From: Heterodera schachtii
Taxonomy: Eukaryota > Nematoda > Chromadorea > Rhabditida > Heteroderidae
Length of the DNA: 64,000 bases
Assembly: GCA_023374025.1 (NCBI GenBank)
Contig: SIJG01000045.1
Location: 248,001-312,000, forward strand
Reading direction: 5' to 3'
Notes under the pieces: generated by a model
The model's database searches: none
What the model saw: only the letters and a program-made list of their open reading frames with translations
What the model was told of the DNA's origin: nothing
In this document: piece after piece, positions 54,156 through 64,000 of the stretch
How the letters are laid out: each line of letters begins with the position of its first letter
How positions within the stretch are numbered: position 1 is the first letter of the stretch
Made by a program: the position numbers and the translations under genes

Positions 54156-55035
54156 GAGGGAGAAATTGAGAATTTTAACCATGTTTAGCAAAATTAGAAT
54201 TTGGAGATTATTTTTGAGAAAATTTTTTAATTCTTAGGGGTGTATTTTCTGAAATTTTTTTCGGATCATTTCTCAGGAGTGTATTTTTACAATTTTAGTG
54301 CTTTTGATGCAATAGAAATAAAAAGTGTTTTAATGGTCTGATGTTGATAAATAACCTTCTACATTAATTTATTTTTTAATAGAAATCCTATATGTTAATA
54401 TACTAACAATTTATTTAAGAATTTTTATTTTTATTATATTTTTAATTTAAATCTTTAAAATTCTCTGCAGTTGGAAAATTAAGTTAGTCGGTTATTTAAA
54501 AATCGTAATTATTGCTGACGAAAATATAGTTAAGAATTTTAAGTAAATTTATACAATATTTTTAATTGTTGAAATTCACGTCTCATGCATGCTAAGATCA
54601 CGATTTTTTCCAGCAGGTGTACAATCTTAAGTTTTCTTTTATAAATATTTATAGTATTTTAAATTTTAATATTAATAAAATTTATAAGTTAGTATGTATG
54701 AGATTTATTTTTCTTTATTCATTTTACTGTTTTTAATACCTCTTATTTTAATTAAAAATAATTAATTAATAAATAAATATATCATGATATTGAGTCGATT
54801 ATTCTCTTTTCGAAAATTATTTATCTTTAATTTCCTATAATTTTTTATTGTTAAAATCAGAATCTTGCGAATGTTTTTTCAATTTTTCTTGGTCTCATGG
54901 AAAGCATTCATAAGATTAAATGGTCTCTATGTTTTAAAAATTTAGTTTATATTTTTTATTCGGTAACATTAAAAAATTTGAAGAATTTATATAATCAATT
55001 TTCACGAGCAAAAGATCCGGTTTATGTTTTCAATC
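54156..55035. other. AT-rich spacer
   Basis: No gene or repeat recognised. Confidence 0.5.
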
Positions 55036-55717
55036 GTTAAAAAACTTTTTCTTATTTATTTAAATTTTTATTTTATATTTCAATTAAAAGTATTAAAAAT
55101 TTAACCACCTATTTTTTATGCTTTGTTTTAATTATTAATTTTTTTTATATGTATCTATTTTTGTTAAAGAATAAAATTTTTGGGTATAAAATATGTTTTA
55201 ATTGCTTCTTTTTTTTTCTTCAAGTTATTTTACTCAAATTACTCCTGGCAAGGAGACCATTAATTTTCAATGGACAAGCTTAAATACAATGGGGGATCAA
55301 CAAAACTACGCAATCTAATTATTTATGTATTGAATTAAAATTGGAAAACTTTCATGTATCTTTAGAAAGGATGATTTTTTAATTAATTTTAGGAAATAAA
55401 CGGAGCTAATCCATTATCATAAAACATTATTGTGCTTTATAATATAGAAAAATTCAACTGATGCTTTAGAAAAAATTATAAAATGAAATAATTTAAGCAG
55501 ATAAATTGCTTTTAAATCAAATAATTATATATTTTTACTATAAATAAAAATATTTATTTAATTTGTTGAATGATTTTAAATAATTTGATTCTTTCATTAA
55601 CATTACTAAAAAATAATTATTAATTTTATTCAATGTTATCTGATTGAGAAGCTAAGAATTATCCTAAGTAACAAACCGAGAAAAACGAACAAACTTTTTT
55701 TCTAATTCTAGAGCATA
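55036..55717 (+). repeat. Dispersed repeat, copy 2
   Basis: Same orientation and order as 24417-25151. It carries an extra stretch of about 95 bp near 55280-55370 and lacks about 100 bp elsewhere. No gene. Confidence 0.6.
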
Positions 55718-55929
55718 TTTTAATAGCTTGTAATTTAGTATGGCTAGACTTTGGTTCAAGGGGTAAACCAAAAATACGTTTACTGTTCTTAAATGGCGTA
55801 ATTAACAGGTATTATCTTTTTTTAGCGCAAAACTGTCAATTTCTTGGCCAAATCAAAATTTAAAAAAAAAATGTTTTTACATTTTTTCACAAATTTTTGT
55901 TGTGATAATGGTGAATTGCATGGAGGAGA

Positions 55930-56200
55930 TGTGAAAAAGGATCCAATTCATTCTTTTTTGAGCTCCCGGCGCCATTGATACTCCACCAGAGTTTCTGCAA
56001 ACTGGAACCCTGTTGTGGATTGACCACTGTGGGAACCGAACTTGAGACACCTTTTTGTTGAGTCCGAACGACTAACCATTTGGCCAAGTGGTTAGTCGTT
56101 AGGACTCAACAAACCCAAGGATGCGTCTCTCGCGAAACCAGTCCTTCGCGGGCCTCCAAATCGCCTCGATGCGTTGGGTATGAGTTCCATCCTCAGCTAC
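55930..56200. repeat. tRNA-like inverted pair with a 60-bp palindrome
   Basis: Arms 56054-56078 and 56089-56113 (25 bp, one mismatch; TGGTTAGTCGTT ... GGACTCAACAAA) flank TTGGCCAA, giving a near-perfect palindrome. Each arm read outward starts TGGCCAARTGGTTAG, an A-box-like start of Leu/Ser-type tRNAs. The left unit continues to AGTTCGGTTCCC (B-box-like) near 56030; the right has a weaker GAGTTCCATCC near 56185. Two tRNA-derived units stand head to head. The twin frames starting MAKWLVVRTQQ on both strands are a by-product. Confidence 0.6.
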
Positions 56201-57183
56201 AATTTACACAAAATAATACCTCATTAAAAAAAAATAAAATCAAGGATGAAGGCTTGATTATGAAACAAAGTGGATCAATTGGACGAGATTAACTTTCCTC
56301 AATCATAAATTTTAAAAAATGGTTGACTATAAGTTTTGCGTTTTATAATTCATAGTTTAAAACTAAGAAAAAAGATTTGTAAATTTTATGTAGCTAAGTC
56401 CCAAATTTTGCTACCGAGGAAAATAAAAGAGCTGATCAGGTTAATCAACCATGCAAAATTAAATTAATATTATTAATACGTTTGATTAATTAATTAAAAT
56501 TTTGTCGGTAATTTATACGTTTAGTTGTCTAAGAAAATATAAATTCTTCCCTAAAAATTTAAGCACGAGAAACTTTAAAATATACAGCCGAAATAAAAAT
56601 AAACTCTTCAGAGGGCCAGTATTCATTACATATTTATAAAATAAAATATTCTAATTCAATTTCAATTTATTTTCAACCAAAAAAGCTACATATTTTGTCG
56701 ATAGGAAACCCCTGAGCATTCAAAAAGAAAATTCAAAAAAAGCAAATATTCTTAAAAAATTAATATTAAATCTTTGTTGAAGTTAATGAATAATATTAAT
56801 CTCAAGATCTACATTGAAGAAATGGAACTCGTCCTTTTTATTTGCAAATAATAAATCATGATGATTGGATTAAGGACTGAAATATTAATCTTTTATGTTA
56901 CTTTTCATTAATTATTCTTAAATAAAAATTTCTAGATACCGAATAAAATTTAAAAAAGAGAAAAATTAGTGCAATATTTCGTGCATAAAATATTAAAGAC
57001 CCGAAAACAATTAAGTATAAAAACAATGAATTAATCTCTAAATTCATATATGTATGATAAACTAAACGCAAAAATAAAGTTAGAATAAATTGTGATTGCA
57101 AGAATTAAATAAAGATATGTGTGCAAAAAAATTTAAAGTGATTAAAGCAAAAAAATAAAAATAACAAAATAAGAACAAAGCTT
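56201..57183. other. AT-rich spacer
   Basis: No gene or repeat recognised. Confidence 0.5.
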
Positions 57184-57890
57184 AAACTTTCTTTCTTAAA
57201 CCTGTTCGGTACCAACTTTTTAAACCTATTCTGTGTCCAACTTTTTAAACCTATTCAGGGTCCAACTTTTTAAACCTATTCCGGGTTTCAGTTAAACCTA
57301 TTCCGGGTCCAACTATATAAACCTATTCAGGGTCCAACTTTTTAAACCTGTTTCGGTTCCATCTTTTTAAACCTATTGCTATTCCGTGTCCAACCATTTA
57401 AACCTATTCCAGGAAAACTTTTAAACCTGTTCGGTACCAACTTTTTAAAACTACTCTGTGTCCAAGTTTTTAAACCTATTCCGGGTTTCAGTTAAACCTA
57501 TTCCGGGTCCAACTATATAAACCTATTCAGGGTCCAACTTTTTAAACCTGTTTCGGTTCCATCTTTTTAAACCTATTGCTATTCCGTGTCCAACCATTTA
57601 AACCTATTCCAGGAAAACTTTTAAACCTGTTCGGTACCAACTTTTTAAAACTACTCTGTGTCCAAGTTTTTAAACCTATTGCGGGTCTAACTTTTTAACC
57701 TATTGCTATTCCGGGTCCAACCATTTAAAGCTATTCCGGGTCCAACTATATTAACCTATTCCGGGCCCAAATTTTTAAACCTGTTCGGTTCCATCTTTTT
57801 AAACCTATTGCTATTCCGTGTCCAACCATTTAAACCTATTCCGGGAAAACTTTTAAACCTGTTCGGTACCAACTTTTTAAACCTAAAACA
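57184..57890 (+). repeat. Minisatellite, about 24-bp unit, with an exact 200-bp duplication
   Basis: About 28 units of the type TTTTTAAACCTATTCCGGG followed by TCCAAC. Variant units carry GTTCGGTACC, TTCAGTTAAACC or GCTATTCC. Positions 57281-57480 and 57481-57680 are identical, so a block of eight or nine units was copied recently. No coding role is likely, although open frames cross it. Confidence 0.85.
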
Positions 57891-60800
57891 AAAACACACC
57901 TAATAAAGTTATTTTATTCCGATATATAAAAATAAAAACATCTAATAAATAATCTAATTTTGTATAAATAAAAAAAATTAATAAATTCTAATCATCATTT
58001 AAAACAAATTTTACAATTTGGTTACATAAATTAAAATTAAAATTTCAATATTAAACGTTAAACGTTACAACAGAAGAACAAAAGAATGATAATGTTTCTT
58101 TTTTTGTATCAGAAGAATACGGATTTATATATTATTACAACAATAAATAATTTACTTCAAAATATTAAATGAATAAGTTCGTAGATAATATTCCCAATTA
58201 AAATATCGATTGATTTGATCGATAATTGCTCGGGTATTTTTTAAAGCTTAACCTATTGAAGAATATAGTCTTTAATTAATCAATAATCCCTAAATGCTGA
58301 AAATAAAAAAATAATCTAAATTATTGAGCTAAACTTATGTTTTTAATTTTATTTACAATACTTTATATTTATTTAATTTAAATAAAAAAAGTTTTTTTGC
58401 AAATATAAAATACTGTTGTTAATAATCCAACGTAAGAACGAGCCTAAGAAATGCTCTGATGAGAAACCTTTAAATCTGCAAATTTTACCCAAAATATTGT
58501 ACTGTTTCAAAGAATTTGGATAGCTCAAGAAGCAGCCCACAAACATGTTAATAAATTATTAGACTAATTCCGAAAAAATGATAGCGAACTTAATTATATT
58601 AATTTTTTAACAGAAAATCGAATAACCATTGTTAAGTAAGTCACAAATAAATTTAAAGGATAAATTTACAATGAAAATTAGTAACAGATGAAGAGAAAAG
58701 ATATGCACAAAATTAAAAACATACAGTAAAATATTATTGGCCTGAAACCACATTTTGTAAATTAGTTTTTTGTATTTAATGATGCTTTTATATGATATAC
58801 TTGCGTCGCAATGTATGAAAGAGATTAATTGTATTTTTGTAAAATATTTTAGTCGAATTTTCGCTATGATTCATGATATTAGTCCATTGTCAACGAGCGT
58901 GTAGTGATGGATCTGTTGTTATATTTTTAAAATATTTAATTAGATTTATAAGCGAATTAATATATTATTTTAATTTCATTGGATAATGATTCAACTGATT
59001 AATTCTAATGTATATAATTTTTATTAAAATGTTCTTTTAAATCGGACGGAGGCTATTTTTAAAATTTCGAAATTTTTTTCAATTTACAGTAATTTTTAAA
59101 AAATGACTTTAGGTGGAAAAATAAAATGGGGAGAGAGATAACACAAAAGTGAGAGGCTGTTAAATTCAGTCCCAGTCATACAAAAGCATTTTTGATGAAG
59201 AATAAAAATTTAATTCAAAAGACTTGCATTTGTTAGCATGAATTCATTAAAAAAGTAAGTGAAAGAAATCGAAAAAAATGTTTAATTGAAAAGTTAATTT
59301 TAAAAATTTTCTTCAAATATTAAATTAAAAATATTAATTAAATGGCGTCAATTACAACATCTATACAATGATTAATTAACGTTCTCGGCCATTTACCTTG
59401 TTAAAACAGAATTTTAGTCAATGTAGTAGATCGCCTAACACTGATTCCATACCTTCGGATCAAACCTAGTCAATTATTATATTTACCTATACTTTTTGCT
59501 TAATAAAAATGCAGACAAATAGACCAAATACTTTTCAATAAAATAAACAAAATATTTATTAAATAACATTGTTATTATAGTATAAAAAATGCTACAAATT
59601 TGAATTAAAATTGTGTATTAAATAACTTTATTATTAAATTGTAAATTAATTTAAGTTTGTCCTAAACTAAAAAAATATATAATTAATTCATTATTCTTAA
59701 AAAACCAAAATTGGTTTAATAAGTATAATTATTTATAATGCACGTATTTTTATTCATTTAAGACCAAAAAATAATAAGGATAATAAAATTAATTAGATTG
59801 CCTATCAACAGAATATAGAGCCTGACAAAAAATTTAGATGAAAAATTTATCAGAAAACAATTTGAAAAAAAGTTAAAGTATCTTTTTAGATTAAATGAAC
59901 GTTTATACAAATAAATTGGATAAGCAGAAAGCAATATAAAAATTAATAATAAAATTTCAAATTATTTAATGGTTAATAAAATATTTAAGTTGACTTCAAT
60001 AATTTACATTGTGCGCATCCATGAATTCAACTATCGATGAAAGTCAAAGATACGAAACTAGTAGATATAAATTTTTAGGAAAAAATGAATTGTAAATTCA
60101 AACAAAAATATTTAAAAAAATAACTGCAAATATACGTTTACAAATATGCTATAACCAACATTTAAAATTATATAAATAAGACTAAGTTAAACCAGTAAAC
60201 CAGTTTAAAAACTAAATTTTTATAACTATTCGTATGAGAAAATAGTTAAAAAAATATAATAAAAAATCAAAAAATTACTAATTAAATTTAATTGTAAAGT
60301 CATTTATAATAATAAAGTAATTTATTTGGTATCCTATTTCTCGGACTATTCTATACAATTAATCAAGAATAAATATTATATATAATTTTAAATTAATTGC
60401 ATTAGTCACTGAAAATAAAATACTACAATTTTGAAACAAATTCAATTTACAGATCTATGTAGAAAATTAAAAAAAAGAATTTAACACAAATAAAAACTTA
60501 AACGTCGTTAAATATTTGTTTTCTAAATCAGTAAGTTAATTTAGCGAGGAAGTGCATATGAAATAAAAAGAAAATCGTTTTTAATACTTTTTATATTCAA
60601 GATGAAAAAAGAAAAAATAATCCAAAAAAAGATATATAAAATAGTAAAAAATAAATAAATATAATATAATTGAACTAAGTTAATTTTTAATCTAAAAAAA
60701 ACCTTCCGACTCATTCAGGAATGTAAGGGATAAAAATCCATCTATTTAAAATAAAAAATATATTGCACAGAAAGCTTAATAATGTTTTTACAAAGTTAAT

Positions 60801-63800
60801 TAAAACAAATTAAAGCAAATTTAAAATAGAATAAAATGAAAATAAAAATTTAGTAACTAAAATTTTCTTAATAAAAAATCATAAAAATTTATGGAAAATT
60901 AAAAAAAAACCAAATAAAATAAGTGAAATAAAAAGTTTATAATTTTAATTAATTACTAAAGCATATACGAATTTGTAAATTTTATCTATTCTTCAAATGT
61001 ATACAAAATAATTTGTTATTTTTTACCTCTAAACCTTAAAATAACAAATTAATTATTTTTATATTTATTATCATTTTTCTAAATAATAAACAAAGACAAG
61101 AAATAAATAAATATTTATTTTCATTTTTCTAAATAATAAATAAGACCAGAAAGAAATAGTTATCCAATATTTTGCAGCAAATTGGTGCAGAAAAATTAAC
61201 TGTAAAAATGTAATCAAATACATTACGGAATTATTATAGTCTAACACCCACAAAAAAAAAGTGAATAAAACTAATGCCATTTGTTTTCTCATGGCCTATT
61301 GGATTTACGGGCACATTTATTTCCGTTGCATTATGAGAGATGTTGGATAAAGGACTCTGACACTAATGACCACCCAACGCATTCCATTTTTTCATTGATT
61401 AGTTTCCGTTCTCTCTTCTCACTGTCCTCCTAAATGTTCTTAATTTCCCTTTTTTGCATTTCTTCCATTCATTCGTCATTTTAATTTCGCCACCCCTTCT
61501 GATAACCTTCTCTTTTTATTTGTTAATTAGTTATTTAAGTAATTGACAATCAATGCAGCATTGATCAATGTTCAATCTTTATTTTCGGTCTATCAAAAAA
61601 CAAAAAGTTTTAAAAAATATATTCAAGTTTGGCAATAATATGTTTTGCTGGTCCCGAATTTTCTTATTGAAGCTTTTCTGTAAATTTCAAAAAGAGGTGT
61701 GTTTTTGACCGCTAAGTACAAAACCGGCCTCTTTTTGGCCAATTCCCAACCCCTAACGCGAATTCGAACATTTTTGAAAAGTTTTTTGTTTTAAAAAATC
61801 ATTAAAACACAGTTTATAAGGGTTTCAAAGCAGTGGTCACGAATCCGGATCCATTTCGATCAATTCTGAATCCTTGACACGAATTTGAACAGAAAGACGA
61901 AAATTCAAAATTTCGAGTTTTTGGTCTAAAAACCGAAATGATCATTATTTAAGCACTGGTGACTTTCATTTCGTTTGTGTGCATTTTTGCTCTTTTCAGG
62001 TTAATTATAATCTCGGAATTTTAAACCAATTTGTTATCGAAGAGAAACATCTGAGTGTCAACTTAATTCACAGAGAACGCCAACAGTTAAAGTAAGATAA
62101 TAAAAAGAAGTAAAAATGAACTAAAACCAAAAAGAAAAAGTCATTAAATTAACAAATTTTACATTCCAACTTTGCAAAATGTTATCAAGGCTTTTGTGCT
62201 AGAAAACCCATCATAAGGGGGAAGAAATTTATTTAAAAAGAGATAAATGTTAAAACTTAAATCTTATTTTAAATATTTAAAATTAATGCTATTTCAAAAT
62301 TAAATTGTTAAAAACAAACGCTTGGTTAAGTGTAAAAAGCAAAAAATCTACAAAAAATTATATGGAAATTAAAATTATAAAGGAAATATAAAGAATTTAA
62401 AAAATGATGAAAAAATAATAAACTCACAATAAAGAATCCTATATTTTTCCTTGTATAAAATATATAAAATGATAAAAAAGGGTCCGAATGAGGATAACAT
62501 CATTCATTTAATAAACAATAAGAATCAAGAGAAATTAATGCTTTTCAATTAATTTTGAGTTTTAATATCACTTTTTAAATTAAGAAAATGGCTGATATAT
62601 GATAAAATGTAAACCAGAACAACTGTCTTAACTATTATAAGAATTTTAAAGAAAAAAACAAAATAGACAGATATATTTGGATAAAAGCCATTAATACGAA
62701 CATAAATTAAAACAAAAATCAAAAACTACCTACATAATAATTATAATTACGTTCATAAAAATCAAACAGCTAATAAAATACTATTCCTTCTAGCTGGAGA
62801 AAGGGGATTTTATCGTGAGTAAATAAATAATTGTCATGAAATTCTTATTTATAAATTTTTTAAAAATGCTGTAAACCAATCAAAAAATGAAGGTGTTACA
62901 GAACACAAGTTTATATTTACAAATGTATAAATTGTCCAAAAATTAACTAATAAAGGAATAAATTAAATATAAAAATTCATATTATAGAGGATAAATTATA
63001 ATTTATTACGCATAAATAAATTTATATTCATATCTCAAAATTGAATGCTATTACTTAAATCAAATTAGAAGCAGAAATATTTTTAATTTTTACAAGTTTT
63101 TATGAAAGAAATACAAAAATTTATTCGCTGCATATTTAAATAGAATTCAGCAACAATTATAATTAAAATTAGTTTAATATAAAATAAAATCGGACAAATG
63201 CAATTTTTTAGTTTATGCATTTGAACAAATTAATAATTTCCGAATACTTTTTATCGGGGAAAATTGAAAATTAAGAAAAAAATAAAAAGTAATGGAAAAT
63301 AACAAAAATGTTTAATAAAATAAACAGAATAAATATGATGAAAAAAGTTACATATGGACATAAGATAGAATTAGTACTATTTGGCTATAAAAAATTGTTG
63401 CATTCGACTGCAAATGAACAAGATCAGTCAATTGAAAGGACGAAGAAAATGAGTCAAAAAATTTTGAAATTTACGAGATGGACATTTAAAATAAAATAAA
63501 ACGTTTAAATAAAAATAAAAAATCAATTCAAAATAGGAACTTTATTCATTCAAAAAAAAACAAGAAAAAGATATATAAGCAACACAAAAATATGACAGAT
63601 AATATTCAAAAAAATATATTCCCAAAAACTTAATTATTATAGAAATTAAATATTAATAGAGTGAAATTTTTAAAATTCCCCAATTTAAGAATATCTTATC
63701 TTATAACGAAAAAAATAAAACAGAAAATAAAAAGCAATGAATGCTCACATATAAATCCATGAGAAAATATATTTAAAACTTGGAAATATTAATATTTCTT

Positions 63801-63868
63801 TGAAAAAAACTATGCTAAATATTTTATATGATAATTCATAATTTTAAAAAATTACAATAATTCGGAGA
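57891..63868. other. AT-rich spacer to the right edge
   Basis: No gene is supported. 61290-62010 is more complex (pyrimidine-rich 61390-61500) but has no convincing frame or repeat boundary. Small tandem duplications, such as the TTTTTCTAAATAATAAA word at about 61072-61145, occur. Confidence 0.5.
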
Positions 63869-63964
63869 ATGCATTGTTCGCAAGAGAAACTGGGACCGGG
63901 CGCTGCTGGGCCTTCCACATGGACGTATCAGCATCGAATATTGACCCATGACTCGAGAACAAAT
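63869..63964 (+). CDS. Possible first exon, 32 codons
   Basis: ATG at 63869 opens MHCSQEKLGPGAAGPSTWTY and continues QHRILTHDSRTN to a donor-like AAT|GTAAGG at 63964/63965, phase 0. The stretch is clearly richer in GC than its 6-kb surroundings, as the other exons here are. No domain is recognisable. The gene would continue beyond the window. It could be a chance frame. Confidence 0.35.
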
Positions 63965-64000
63965 GTAAGGCGAAATTTGGACTCTTTTTAAATGCTCGTT

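Noticed and set aside
55887..56292. Two opposite frames both starting MAKWLVVRTQQ
   Set aside because: A consequence of the palindrome; no independent coding evidence.
57184..57890. Tandem array taken as CRISPR or telomere-like repeat
   Set aside because: Unit about 24 bp without spacers, variable, and with a block duplication; an ordinary minisatellite.

Overview
The window is eukaryotic, very AT-rich and gene-poor. I read it as nematode nuclear DNA. The reasons are short introns (about 40-60 bp, some larger), fragments of expanded nematode-type nuclear hormone receptors, small secreted cysteine-rich proteins, and compact Ty3/gypsy-type elements. Signal-peptide genes in a very AT-rich genome would fit a plant-parasitic tylenchid such as a root-knot nematode, but that is inference.

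1-17.2 kb is a transposon graveyard. Element 1 (708-4272, minus) is a decayed Ty3/gypsy-like element whose left LTR is followed by the start of another copy, so two copies share one LTR. Element 2 (5038-9285, minus) keeps gag, protease, RT, RNase H and integrase pieces, but several internal segments are missing and both LTRs are incomplete at their outer ends. A LINE fragment (10339-11370, minus) abuts a gypsy fragment (11371-12997, plus). Element 3 (14509-17223, minus) has near-identical LTRs, a candidate 4-bp target duplication and gag, but no RT, RNase H or integrase core. Elements 1-3 share the same primer-binding site.

17.2-27.3 kb is mostly AT-rich spacer with a possible Cys-rich exon (18405-18551) and a tandem pair of paralogous Cys-containing genes (about 21.9-24.0 kb, minus).

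27.3-41.6 kb is the gene island. The central gene (27325-30416, plus) is modelled here as seven exons encoding a 466-residue secreted protein with two kinds of internal repeat, an acidic block, a basic block and three helix-turn-helix-like modules; all six introns are phase 1. Decayed relatives lie inverted at 32.0-33.6 kb. Next come two tiny zinc-finger-like genes, an 83-residue secreted protein, a 328-residue Asn/Gln-rich secreted protein and a broken nuclear receptor gene.

28.8-49.8 kb also carries at least five hAT-like MITEs. They have different termini and different subterminal repeat words but share one GC-rich palindromic core. 50-64 kb is almost pure AT-rich spacer with a receptor fragment, a 60-bp tRNA-like palindrome, a minisatellite with an exact 200-bp duplication, and a possible first exon at the right edge.

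All spliced models were made by eye from splice sites, reading-frame continuity and similarity between parts of the window. No database search or transcript evidence was available.
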